Shown here one piece after another: positions 22,947 to 30,441 of a stretch of 32,372 nucleotides of DNA. The notes below the pieces were generated by a model, which was given only the letters and a program-made list of their open reading frames with translations, had not been told where the DNA came from and searched no databases. The position numbers were made by a program, and so were the translations under genes. This DNA comes from Cupriavidus sp. BIS7 (GTDB lineage Bacteria; Pseudomonadota; Gammaproteobacteria; Burkholderiales; Burkholderiaceae), in contig NZ_ALOU01000086.1 of NCBI RefSeq assembly GCF_000292345.1, positions 1 to 32,372 on the forward strand. Direction: 5' to 3'. Numbering within the stretch: the stretch's first letter is position 1; every line of letters starts with the position of its first letter.

Positions 22947-25331
22947 CTACGCCGATGGTTGTCCGCCGCAGCTTGCGTCGCACGCGGCGCCGTGCACATG
23001 CGCGGTTGCCAGATCGGCAATCGCGGGGCGCGCCACGCGCTTCCAGGTCACCGGTGCCTGGCTGGCCAGCTTGCCACGCAACTGCCGCGCTGCCGTCACC
23101 ATATTGGCCAGCGCCGCCTCCGTTTCCGGCCAGCCTCGGGTCTTGAGGCCGCAGTCCGGATTGACCCACAGGCGCTCCGGCGGGATGACCTCGCACGCGC
23201 GTTCCAGCAGCCTTGTGATGGCTTCCACGGCCGGCACGCGCGGCGAGTGGATGTCGTAGACGCCGGGTCCGATCTCGTTCGGGTAGTCGAAATCGCCAAA
23301 GCCCTCCAGCAGTTCCATCGCAGAGCGCGAGGTTTCGATCGTGATCACGTCGGCATCCATCGCAGCGATTGCCGGCAGGATGTCGTTGAACTCGGCGTAG
23401 CACATATGGGTGTGGATCTGCGTCTGGTCCGAAACGCCAGCAGCGGAGAGGCGGAACGCGTTGACGGCCCAGTCGAGATACGCGGCCCAGTCGTCGCGCC
23501 GAAGCGGCAGGCCTTCGCGCAGCGCCGGTTCGTCGATCTGGATCACGCGGATACCGGCCGCCTCCAGATCGCACACCTCGTCGCGGATGGCCAGCGCCAA
23601 TTGCCGTGCCGTGGTGGCGCGCGGCTGGTCGTCGCGTACGAACGACCACTGCAGCATCGTCACCGGGCCCGTGAGCATGCCCTTCATCGGCTTGTTGGTC
23701 AGCGACTGGGCGTAACGGGCGGTGTCCACGGTCATCGGCTCCGGCCGATAAACGTCGCCGAAAATGACCGGCGGCTTGACGCAGCGCGAGCCATAGCTCT
23801 GCACCCAGCCGTTCGCGGTGAATGCGTAGCCGCAGAGTTGCTCGCCGAAGTACTCGACCATGTCGTTGCGCTCGGCTTCGCCATGCACGAGCACATCAAT
23901 GCCAAGCGCCTCCTGCTTGCGCACGGCCAGTTCAATCTCTGCGCGAATGCGTTGCAGGTATTCCAGCGCGCCAATCTCGCCGCGCTTGTAGGACGCACGC
24001 GTCTGACGGATGGCCGTGGTTTGCGGGAACGACCCGATCGTTGTGGTGGGCAGCGCCGGCAGTTTCAGCGCTTCGCGCTGGTGCTCGATACGGCTTTCAA
24101 AGCCGCTCGCACGGTTGGCCATCTCGGCGGTAACCGCTGCCAGGCGCTTCTGCACCTGCTGATTGACCACTCGGCGCGAAGTACGCCGCGATTCGCGAGC
24201 GGCATCCGATGCGGCAAGCTGCGCTGCCACTGCCGCCTCGCCCTGATTCAGCGCCGTGGCCAGCGTGTGGAGCTCGTCGAGCTTTTCCGTGGCAAACGCC
24301 AGCCACGATTTCAGTTCTGGATCAAGCCGCTGTTCGGCATCGAGCGACACCGGCACATGCAACAGCGAGCAGGACGGCGCGATCCACAGCCGGTCCCCAA
24401 GCTGAGCCTGAAGGGGCTTCAGCGTTGCCAGCGCCGCACGCAGATCCGATCGCCAGATATTGCGGCCGTCGATCACGCCGGCCGATAGCACTGCATCGGC
24501 CGGCAGCACCTGCAGCCACGTTGCCAGTTGCTGCGGGGCGCGCACGAGGTCGATGTGGAAGCCATCCACGGGCAGGGCGGCGATGCGCGCGGCGTGCGGT
24601 GCCGCCGTGTCGAAGTACGTAGCCAGCAGCAGCTTCAGGCCCGATTCGGCAAGGCCCGCATAGGCGCGGTCAACTGCCTCGAGCCAGTTGGTCTCGATAT
24701 CCAGGCACAGCACCGGTTCATCAATCTGGACCCACTCGATGCCGCGCGACTGCAGTTGCGACAGGATGCGGCGATAAGCCTGCACCACCTTCGGCAACAG
24801 GCTCAGGTGATCGAAGCCCGGAGCGTGCGACTTTGACAGCCACAGGTACGTCACCGGGCCAATCAGCACCGGACGCGTGGGCAGGCCCAGCGCCAGCGCT
24901 TCGTCGATCTCGTCGAAGAACCACGACGGGCCGCCTTCAAAGCTGCTGTCCGCGTCCAGTTCCGGGACGATGTAGTGGTAGTTCGTGTCGAACCACTTGG
25001 TCATCTCCATGGCCGGCTGGGCCGCATTGCCGCGCGCGAGTTCGTAGTACTGGGCCAGTGTCAGCGACGCGGCGTCCAAGCCGAAGCGCTTTGGCAGGGC
25101 GCCCAGCAGGGCGGTCAGGCCAAGCATCTGGTCGTACCAGGCGAAATCTCCAGCTGCCACCGTCGCCAGACCTGCATCCACCTGCAGTTGCCAATGGCGG
25201 CTACGCAGCGCTGCGCCGGTTTCGCGCAGCGCTGGCTCGGGGGTTTCGCCGCGCCAGAACGCCTCCTGCGCGAACTTCAGCTCACGGTGTGCGCCGATGC
25301 GCGGAAAGCCGAGGGTATGTGTGCGTGCCAT
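22947..25331 (-). CDS. metE: Cobalamin-independent methionine synthase MetE, with C-terminal extension
   Basis: A 794-residue cytosolic zinc enzyme transferring a methyl group from methyltetrahydropteroyl-triglutamate to homocysteine, making methionine without vitamin B12. The N-terminal half-barrel begins THTLGFPRIGAHRELKFA; the catalytic half has TIGSFPQT, HTHMCYAEF (zinc His and Cys, about 643-645) and NPDCGLKTRGW (third ligand Cys727). The fold normally ends near residue 753 as in E. coli. Here 41 more residues follow, ending in a His/Cys-rich HVHGAACDASCGG segment. The ATG at 25331 follows GGAG seven bases away. Divergent metR and a MetR box lie upstream, giving homocysteine-responsive control by family knowledge. 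The TonB receptor gene follows on the same strand. Confidence 0.96.
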   Translation of the reverse strand: MARTHTLGFPRIGAHRELKFAQEAFWRGETPEPALRETGAALRSRHWQLQVDAGLATVAAGDFAWYDQMLGLTALLGALPKRFGLDAASLTLAQYYELARGNAAQPAMEMTKWFDTNYHYIVPELDADSSFEGGPSWFFDEIDEALALGLPTRPVLIGPVTYLWLSKSHAPGFDHLSLLPKVVQAYRRILSQLQSRGIEWVQIDEPVLCLDIETNWLEAVDRAYAGLAESGLKLLLATYFDTAAPHAARIAALPVDGFHIDLVRAPQQLATWLQVLPADAVLSAGVIDGRNIWRSDLRAALATLKPLQAQLGDRLWIAPSCSLLHVPVSLDAEQRLDPELKSWLAFATEKLDELHTLATALNQGEAAVAAQLAASDAARESRRTSRRVVNQQVQKRLAAVTAEMANRASGFESRIEHQREALKLPALPTTTIGSFPQTTAIRQTRASYKRGEIGALEYLQRIRAEIELAVRKQEALGIDVLVHGEAERNDMVEYFGEQLCGYAFTANGWVQSYGSRCVKPPVIFGDVYRPEPMTVDTARYAQSLTNKPMKGMLTGPVTMLQWSFVRDDQPRATTARQLALAIRDEVCDLEAAGIRVIQIDEPALREGLPLRRDDWAAYLDWAVNAFRLSAAGVSDQTQIHTHMCYAEFNDILPAIAAMDADVITIETSRSAMELLEGFGDFDYPNEIGPGVYDIHSPRVPAVEAITRLLERACEVIPPERLWVNPDCGLKTRGWPETEAALANMVTAARQLRGKLASQAPVTWKRVARPAIADLATAHVHGAACDASCGGQPSA

Positions 25332-25411
25332 CTGTTGCTCCAATGTCTGATCTGGCGCACAGTTTCGGATCGCGAGTAAAATGAATCAAGCGACATGTTT
25401 TAAACAATGTA

Positions 25412-25424
25412 TGAATGAATTTCA
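25412..25424. promoter_or_regulatory. MetR-binding site between metE and metR
   Basis: TGAATGAATTTCA matches the MetR consensus TGAA-N5-TTCA perfectly. It lies in the 114-bp AT-rich gap between the divergent genes, 21 bases ahead of the metR start codon. That place fits activation of metE with repression of metR by the same protein. Confidence 0.85.
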
Positions 25425-25445
25425 TATCAAACGAGGAGTGCGGCA

Positions 25446-26369
25446 ATGATCGAGGTCCGCCATTTCCGCTCGCTGGTGGCCATTGCCGAATCGGGCAAGC
25501 TTGCGACGGCGGCCGAGCGCGTGCACGTCAGCCAGTCGGCACTATCCCACCAGATCAAGGCCATCGAAGCCCATTACGAGATGCCGCTGTTCGATCGCAC
25601 GCGGCAAGGCCTGCGCTTCACACCTGCCGGCGAACGCCTGCTGGCGCTGGCACGCGAGACGCTCGCGGCAATCAGCGCGGCCGAGCGTGATCTGCTGCGG
25701 CTGAAGGGGGATACGCGCGGCGAATTGCGCGTGGTGCTGGAATGCCATACCTGCTTCGACTGGCTGATGCCCGTGATGGACGAGTTCAGGCGCCGCTGGC
25801 CGGAGGTGGAGGTCGATCTGGTGGCGGGATTCCATGCCGATCCGCTCGCGCTGCTCAGCAATGGCAAGGCGGACATGGTGATCGGCTCCCGGCCCCCCGT
25901 AAAACGCGGCCTGACCGTGGCGCCATTGTTCCGGTTCGAAATTCTCGCGGTGATGGCCAACGAGCACCGGCTGCGCAATAAGCGGCGCATCGAGGCGGCC
26001 GACCTGTCAGGCGAAACGCTGATTACCTATCCGGTCCCGGAGCAGCGGATCGACCTGATCCGCGAGGTGCTGGAGCCCGCCGGCATTCACCTGCAGCGGC
26101 GGACGGCCGAGTTGACGGTGGCCGTGCTGCAGCTTGTGGCCAGCCGGCGCGGCGTGGCGGCGCTGCCGAACTGGGGCGTCAAGAACTACGTCGACCACGA
26201 CTATGTGCTGGCCAAGCGCATCGGCGCAAAGGGCCTCTGGAGCGAACTCTATGCGATGGTGCCGTCAGCCATCGCAGACCGGCCGTACGTCGATGATTTC
26301 GTGTCGATCGTGCGCGATATCTGCGCGGCCGAGCTGGACGGTATCGAGTTGCTGGGGACGTCGGCGTAG
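25446..26369 (+). CDS. metR: LysR-type regulator MetR
   Basis: A 307-residue LysR-family activator. The N-terminal winged helix-turn-helix (MIEVRHFRSLVAIAESGKLATAAERVHVSQSALSHQIKAIE, about 1-60) is followed by a substrate-binding domain starting near GELRVVLECHTCFDWLMPVM, a segment typical of MetR, which binds homocysteine. Full length for the family. The ATG at 25446 follows GAGGAG eight bases away. It is divergent from metE, the classical arrangement, with a consensus MetR box in between. The convergent ACT-like gene ends only 4 bp from its stop codon. Confidence 0.93.
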   Translation: MIEVRHFRSLVAIAESGKLATAAERVHVSQSALSHQIKAIEAHYEMPLFDRTRQGLRFTPAGERLLALARETLAAISAAERDLLRLKGDTRGELRVVLECHTCFDWLMPVMDEFRRRWPEVEVDLVAGFHADPLALLSNGKADMVIGSRPPVKRGLTVAPLFRFEILAVMANEHRLRNKRRIEAADLSGETLITYPVPEQRIDLIREVLEPAGIHLQRRTAELTVAVLQLVASRRGVAALPNWGVKNYVDHDYVLAKRIGAKGLWSELYAMVPSAIADRPYVDDFVSIVRDICAAELDGIELLGTSA

Positions 26370-26373
26370 CCGC

Positions 26374-26673
26374 TCAGGCGTGCACAGCCTCGGCATCGGC
26401 TTCGGAATCGGCCAGCACGGTGTCGATGTCCTCCGAGAATTCGGCGTCAAGGATCTCCACCTCGACCCCATAGCCGACCCGGCGCACGAACAGATGCAGC
26501 AGATCGGATGTCGGGGCGGAGCAGCACAGGCTGACCGCATGGGCCGGTTCCGAGATATTGAGCTGGCACAGCGCGAGCCCGGTCCGGCGGGCATTGGCAA
26601 GAACCCATTCCAGGCTGCCAAAGACATCGGCGCGATCAAGGCGGAGGGCAAGCTGGACGGTTGGTAGCGGCAT
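26374..26673 (-). CDS. ACT-like small protein (IlvM-type fold)
   Basis: A 99-residue protein. The opening VQLALRLDRADVFGSLEWVLANARRTGLALCQLNI reads as the beta-alpha-beta start of an ACT domain, most like the small regulatory subunit of acetolactate synthase II (IlvM). The second half is more divergent and ends in an acidic tail (SEDIDTVLADSEADAEAVHA). ACT domains bind amino acids. No acetolactate synthase gene is nearby, so it may be a free sensor. It is divergent from an Lrp/AsnC regulator that would respond to amino acids too. The start at 26673 has a weak ribosome site (CCGGA). Confidence 0.6.
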   Translation of the reverse strand: MPLPTVQLALRLDRADVFGSLEWVLANARRTGLALCQLNISEPAHAVSLCCSAPTSDLLHLFVRRVGYGVEVEILDAEFSEDIDTVLADSEADAEAVHA

Positions 26674-26774
26674 GGCAGGGTCCGGAAGTGATGCGTGAGA
26701 GGTCCGGTTAATTTACCAGCGACGCCGGAAAATTGGCTTCTGAAATTTCTTCCGTGACGCGCTGAATGAAGAAG

Positions 26775-26804
26775 AATCCACCTTTTTGGTGTAGATTTCA
26801 GGAT
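26775..26804. promoter_or_regulatory. Putative Lrp/AsnC operator between the ACT-like gene and the regulator gene
   Basis: AATC-CACC-TTTTT-GGTG-TA-GATT (26775-26797) is an interrupted inverted repeat in an AT-rich stretch, about 35 bases ahead of the regulator start. Lrp-family proteins commonly bind such sites for autoregulation; binding is inferred. Confidence 0.4.
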
Positions 26805-26830
26805 ATTCCTTCCATCATCCACATCTCTCC

Positions 26831-27301
26831 GTGAGCAACCTTCCCAAGCTCGATGACATCGACCGCCGCATCCTGCGTGAACTGCGCCGCGACGGCCGGA
26901 TTTCCAACGCGAAGCTGGCCGAACGTGTCGGCCTGTCCGCCACGCCGTGCTGGAACCGGGTCAAGGCGCTGGAGGACGCCGGTGTAATCGGCGGCTACGT
27001 GGCGCTGCTGAACCAGAAGGCGCTGGGGCTGCCTGACACCGTGCTGATCGAAGTCACGCTGGACAGGCATGACGACGACATGTTTCATCGCTTTGGCGAG
27101 GCGCTAGCGCAGTTGCCTGAAGTGCTGGAGGCCCATCTGCTGACGGGAGAGTACGACTACCTGATAAAGGTGGCGGTGGCGGGCACCGAGGGCTACGAGG
27201 AATTCCTGCGCCACAAGCTGTACAAGCTGCCAGGCCTGCGGCACAGCCATTCGACCTTCGTGCTGCGCACCCTGAAGCGCGAGCCGTCTGTCGAGCCTTA
27301 G
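26831..27301 (+). CDS. Lrp/AsnC-family transcriptional regulator
   Basis: A 156-residue regulator. The N-terminal helix-turn-helix (LDDIDRRILRELRRDGRISNAKLAERVGLSATPCWNRVKALEDAGVI) is followed by the RAM ligand-binding domain (VLIEVTLDRHDDDMFHRFGEAL, VLEAHLLTGEYDYLIKVAVAG, LPGLRHSHSTFVLRTLKRE). The start is a GTG at 26831 with no clear ribosome site. It is divergent from the ACT-like gene and may control it. The stop codon TAG at 27299-27301 shares its G with the first base of the 112-bp inverted-repeat element. Confidence 0.9.
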   Translation: MSNLPKLDDIDRRILRELRRDGRISNAKLAERVGLSATPCWNRVKALEDAGVIGGYVALLNQKALGLPDTVLIEVTLDRHDDDMFHRFGEALAQLPEVLEAHLLTGEYDYLIKVAVAGTEGYEEFLRHKLYKLPGLRHSHSTFVLRTLKREPSVEP

Positions 27302-27412
27302 AGGCGCTATCAAAATGATTCTGGCGTCGTTGTGGGGCCTTGCCGTACTACTTGTAGTGTCTGCGGCCCCACGCCTAGCCAGAACCGCTTCGCTTCATTT
27401 TGATAGCGCCTC
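27301..27412. repeat. 112-bp nested inverted repeat (MITE-like or cruciform element) between convergent genes
   Basis: The ends are an 18-bp perfect inverted repeat GAGGCGCTATCAAAATGA (27301-27318) and its complement (27395-27412). Inside are three further arms: TTCTGGC/GCCAGAA (27319-27325, 27378-27384), GTGGGGCC/GGCCCCAC (27332-27339, 27365-27372) and ACTAC/GTAGT (27347-27351, 27354-27358) around a TT tip. TTA flanks both ends (27298-27300, 27413-27415), like a 3-bp target duplication. Thirty-eight base pairs are possible in all. There is no coding capacity, so it would need a transposase in trans if mobile. It could also act as a bidirectional terminator or a structured RNA. Confidence 0.85.
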
Positions 27413-27431
27413 TTAACGCCTCGTAGCGCGC

Positions 27432-28358
27432 TTATCGTGCCGCCAGCCTGCCAAGCCGCGGCGCCAGCGCGGTGGTGACGACGCCCATCCCGATCAGCGC
27501 CAGGCCGAGTGAGAGGTCGGCCGAGATTCGCTCATGCCAGGCCACTGACGACAGCACCAACCCGATCACCGGTACGCCAAGCATCGCGATGGAGGTGGCC
27601 GCTGGCGGCAGCGTCTGTGTGACATTGAGCACCACGATAAAGGTCAGCGCGGTGGCCAGCGGCCCGGTATAGGCGATCACCGGCCAGATATCGATCATCG
27701 TGGCCAGATCCGGCGCGCCGTCGCGCAGCCACGCCAGCACAATCAGCGGCACCGTAGCTACGGCGCATTCCCAGGGAATCATCTCCGCGCCGAGCCGCAC
27801 GGCGCGATTTGCGCGCAATTGAATGATGCTGATCGACCAGGCCAGCGATGCGCCCAGCAACATCATCAGGCCCATGACCGTGTGCAATTCCCATCCGCCC
27901 AGGGCAGGCGCCACGATCACGGCGATTCCTGCGTAGCTGAACGCTGTGGCCAGCCACTGCAGCCGGGACGGCCGCTCTCCAAGGACAACCGACGAAAGCG
28001 GGATCACCCAGATCGCGGTTGCATAGGCCACCACGGACGCACGGCCCGGCGGCACATACTGCAACGCCCACAGCGCCAGTGCCGTGAATGCCCCCATCTG
28101 CAGAAGGCCCACGCCAATCACCAGCGGCCATTCGGCGCGAGACGGCAGACGCAACCGGCGCACCACACCGAGCACCAGGAAACTGACCAGCGCGGCAGAG
28201 CCGAAACGGCACGCAGCAAACCAGAGCGGGCTGACATGGGCGAGCCCCATTTTCATGATGGGCCAGTTGCCGCCCCAGATGACGACTGCGCCAATCAGCG
28301 GCAGGAAAGACTTGAAGCCGGATGCGGCCGGCGAGCGGGTGGTGGCAGGTGCGGACAT
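27432..28358 (-). CDS. EamA/DMT-family transporter
   Basis: A 308-residue inner-membrane protein with about ten hydrophobic segments in two EamA repeats. The first begins SFLPLIGAVVIWGGNWPIMKMGLAHVSPLWFAACRFG; the second opens near HTVMGLMMLLGASLAWSISIIQLRA. Members export amino acids or other metabolites. The divergent Lrp/AsnC regulator suggests an amino-acid exporter under its control, as with other Lrp-type/exporter pairs; this is inference. The start is uncertain: ATG 28358 (MSAPATTRS) is taken as nearest the first helix, while ATG 28421 would add 21 residues. Neither has a strong ribosome site. Confidence 0.85.
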   Translation of the reverse strand: MSAPATTRSPAASGFKSFLPLIGAVVIWGGNWPIMKMGLAHVSPLWFAACRFGSAALVSFLVLGVVRRLRLPSRAEWPLVIGVGLLQMGAFTALALWALQYVPPGRASVVAYATAIWVIPLSSVVLGERPSRLQWLATAFSYAGIAVIVAPALGGWELHTVMGLMMLLGASLAWSISIIQLRANRAVRLGAEMIPWECAVATVPLIVLAWLRDGAPDLATMIDIWPVIAYTGPLATALTFIVVLNVTQTLPPAATSIAMLGVPVIGLVLSSVAWHERISADLSLGLALIGMGVVTTALAPRLGRLAAR

Positions 28359-28465
28359 GCGAAGCAGCGGGAAATCGGTTGCCGGCGGACGCCGGGCGGG
28401 TGTGGAAAGTCTACGACTCATCACGCCGCAGCATTGACCGGATCCCACTGCCTTGTCGTCTTGAT

Positions 28466-28498
28466 ACGGCATACAATGCCGTGATTGAAATAATTCAA
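28466..28498. promoter_or_regulatory. Two adjacent palindromes, putative Lrp/AsnC operator
   Basis: ACGGCAT-ACA-ATGCCGT (28466-28482) is a perfect 7-3-7 palindrome, and TTGAA-ATAA-TTCAA (28485-28498) a perfect 5-4-5 one. They fill the space just before the regulator start (28507) and lie between the divergent exporter and regulator genes, so one dimeric regulator could control both. Confidence 0.65.
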
Positions 28499-28506
28499 AG
28501 CACACC

Positions 28507-28977
28507 ATGCTGGACATCGATCTCGACGCCATCGACATCCGTATCCTCGGCGAACTGCAGCGCGACGGCAGCCTGACCAACGTGGAGCTAGCCAGCCGCG
28601 TCAACCTGTCGCCCTCGCCATGCCTGGCACGCGTCAAACGGCTTGAGAAGATCGGCGTGATCTCGCGCCGTGTGACCTTGCTCGACGCGCGCCGGTTGGG
28701 CCTGAAAGTGGTGGTGTTTATTTCGGTATCGCTCGACAAACAGCGCCGGGAGACGCTGGACACGTTCGAGCGCCGAATCGCCTCGCTGCCGCAGGTGATG
28801 GAGTGCTATCTGATGTCCGGCGATGCCGATTACCTGCTGCGGGTGGTGGTACCCGACGTTGAGGCGCTAGAGCGCCTGATCATCGACCAGATCACGCGAA
28901 TCCCCGGGGTGGCCAGCATCCGCTCCAGCTTCGCGCTCAAGCAGGTGCTGTACAGCACGGCGCTGCCGCTGGGGTAG
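28507..28977 (+). CDS. Lrp/AsnC-family transcriptional regulator, divergent from the EamA exporter
   Basis: A 156-residue regulator. It has the helix-turn-helix IDIRILGELQRDGSLTNVELASRVNLSPSPCLARVKRLEKIGVI and the RAM domain VVVFISVSLDKQRRETLDTFERRI, VMECYLMSGDADYLLRVVVPD, IPGVASIRSSFALKQVLYSTALPL. It differs clearly from the other Lrp-type protein in the window, so the two are paralogs and not a recent duplication. The ATG at 28507 lies nine bases after the palindromes; the ribosome site is weak (AAAG). It is convergent with the uracil-DNA glycosylase gene, 38 bp apart. Confidence 0.9.
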   Translation: MLDIDLDAIDIRILGELQRDGSLTNVELASRVNLSPSPCLARVKRLEKIGVISRRVTLLDARRLGLKVVVFISVSLDKQRRETLDTFERRIASLPQVMECYLMSGDADYLLRVVVPDVEALERLIIDQITRIPGVASIRSSFALKQVLYSTALPLG

Positions 28978-29015
28978 GCATCACCGGGCGCCGTATTGAC
29001 GCCCCAGCGCCTACC

Positions 29016-29606
29016 TCACCCCAGCCTTCCGCGCACGGCCCGGCGCAGTTCCGGCAGCAATTCAGCTTCGAACCACGGGTTCCGGCGCATCCAGCCCACC
29101 ACGCGCCACGACGGGTGGGGCAGCGGGAAGACGTTGGGGCCGAAGCGTCGGAAGTCCTGGACGATCTCGGTCATGGTGGCGCCTGCACGGCCGCCAAGAT
29201 AGTGCGCCTGCGCGTAGCTGCCGACGAGCAGCGTGAGCCGGTCTGCCGGCAATACCCGCAGGATGGCTTCGTGCCACAGCGGCGCACATTCGCGGCGTGG
29301 CGGCAGGTCGCCGCTGGGGCCCTTGCCGGGATAACAGAACCCCATTGGCATGATTGCCACGCGTGTGGCGTCGTAGAACTCGTCTGCGGCCAGTCCCGTC
29401 CACTCGCGCAGGCGGTCGCCGCTGGGGTCGTCGAACGGAATCCCGCTAGCGTGCACGCGCGAGCCCGGCGCTTGGCCGATGATCAGGATGCGCGACGTGG
29501 CGCTGAACTGCACGACGGGCCGCGGACCCGCTGGCAGGTCCGGCGCACATTGGGTGCAGACAGCGATGTCGCGCTGCAACTGGAGGATGCTCTGGACGGA
29601 CTTCAT
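29016..29606 (-). CDS. Uracil-DNA glycosylase superfamily protein, Fe-S type
   Basis: A 196-residue protein of the family 4/5-like uracil-DNA glycosylases. Four Cys fit a 4Fe-4S cluster: Cys17 and Cys20 (CTQC), Cys91 and Cys107, with the C-x15-C spacing known in Fe-S UDGs. The active-site motif region is ILIIGQAPGSRVHASGIPFDD, where the usual GEAPG is GQAPG, and the C-terminal motif is PLPHPSWR. It would remove uracil or another damaged base. The Glu-to-Gln change and the HASGIPF stretch suggest a divergent subgroup with perhaps another substrate. The ATG at 29606 (MKSVQSIL) has a weak ribosome site; an in-frame upstream start at 29831 would run into the divergent msrA gene and is rejected. 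Confidence 0.85.
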   Translation of the reverse strand: MKSVQSILQLQRDIAVCTQCAPDLPAGPRPVVQFSATSRILIIGQAPGSRVHASGIPFDDPSGDRLREWTGLAADEFYDATRVAIMPMGFCYPGKGPSGDLPPRRECAPLWHEAILRVLPADRLTLLVGSYAQAHYLGGRAGATMTEIVQDFRRFGPNVFPLPHPSWRVVGWMRRNPWFEAELLPELRRAVRGRLG

Positions 29607-29707
29607 TCGTATAAGACACGCGCAGCGAGAGCCGCGCGAAGTGCGTATATTACGGGGCTCGACGCATTGCGATGTAATGGTGCAATGCAATGGACTGGAG
29701 TATGACA

Positions 29708-30208
29708 ATGCAAACCGAAACCGCGATCCTTGCTGGCGGATGCTTCTGGGGCATGCAGGACCTGCTGCGCCGCTTTCCCGGCGTAGTCTCCACACGCGTG
29801 GGCTACACGGGCGGCGACGTCCCCAATGCAACCTATCGTAACCATGGCACGCATGCCGAAGGGCTCGAGATCGTCTTCGATCCCAGCAAGATCAGCTATC
29901 GCCAGATCCTCGAATTCTTCTTTCAGATTCACGATCCGACGACCCGCAACCGGCAGGGCAACGACGTAGGCACGAGCTATCGCTCCGCAATCTTCTATCT
30001 GAACGACGAACAGCGGCGCGTGGCGGAAGACACCGTTGCCGACGTCAACGTCTCGGACCTGTGGCCTGGCAAGGTCGTGACGGAGATTGCCGCCGCCGGT
30101 CCGTTCTGGGAAGCGGAACCGGAGCACCAGGATTACCTGGAGCGCTATCCAAACGGCTATACGTGCCACTTCATCCGGCCAAACTGGAAGCTGCCAAAGC
30201 GCGGCTGA
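29708..30208 (+). CDS. msrA: Peptide-methionine (S)-S-oxide reductase MsrA
   Basis: A 166-residue cytosolic repair enzyme reducing methionine-S-sulfoxide in proteins and free methionine. The catalytic motif GGCFWG is intact with Cys12. VGYTGGDVPNATY, HAEGLEIVFDPSKISY, FFQIHDPTTRNRQGNDVGTSYRSAIFY and the late FWEAEPEHQDYLERY are typical. Few other Cys are present (one near the C-terminus), so recycling may use a near C-terminal Cys or external thiol. GGAG (29696-29699) is eight bases before ATG 29708; ATGs at 29690 and 29702 are too close to or ahead of it. An inverted repeat CATTGC/GCAATG (29665-29670, 29682-29687) lies just upstream. It is divergent from the UDG gene. Confidence 0.93.
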   Translation: MQTETAILAGGCFWGMQDLLRRFPGVVSTRVGYTGGDVPNATYRNHGTHAEGLEIVFDPSKISYRQILEFFFQIHDPTTRNRQGNDVGTSYRSAIFYLNDEQRRVAEDTVADVNVSDLWPGKVVTEIAAAGPFWEAEPEHQDYLERYPNGYTCHFIRPNWKLPKRG

Positions 30209-30225
30209 CGGGCCGTAAGCGCAGG

Positions 30226-30243
30226 GTGGGGCAGAGGCCCCAC
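30226..30243 (+). terminator. Hairpin after msrA
   Basis: GTGGGGC and GCCCCAC form a perfect 7-bp stem with an AGAG loop, 17 bases past the msrA stop codon. It is followed by GTATCGTCTTTG, only weakly T-rich. Confidence 0.5.
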
Positions 30244-30396
30244 GTATCGTCTTTGCGTGCGCCTGGCAGGTCACCTTGGGAAGCTGGTTGCCAGCCCCGC
30301 TGCGGAAAGCGGTGGCCGATACGCCATCCAACGCACCGGGGAACGAATTCCAGCGCGCCGGCCTTGATTGCACGCAAGGATTTTAAGGATTTTCCT

Positions 30397-30441
30397 ATGC
30401 ACAATGGCGCGCATGAAATCTGTCCAAACTTCGTTGCATGA
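30397..30441 (+). CDS. Possible 14-residue leader peptide overlapping the acyltransferase start
   Basis: ATG 30397 has AAGGA at 30385-30389, seven bases upstream, a better ribosome site than any start of the acyltransferase itself. The frame reads MHNGAHEICPNFVA and stops at TGA 30439-30441, past the acyltransferase starts at 30404 and 30413. A 9-bp tandem repeat AAGGATTTT (30376-30393) doubles the ribosome site. It may tune translation of the acyltransferase or be chance. Confidence 0.25.
   Translation: MHNGAHEICPNFVA

Noticed and set aside
22710..24488. Long open frame antisense to metE and the TonB receptor start
   Set aside because: It spans two confirmed genes on the opposite strand and its product has no family features.
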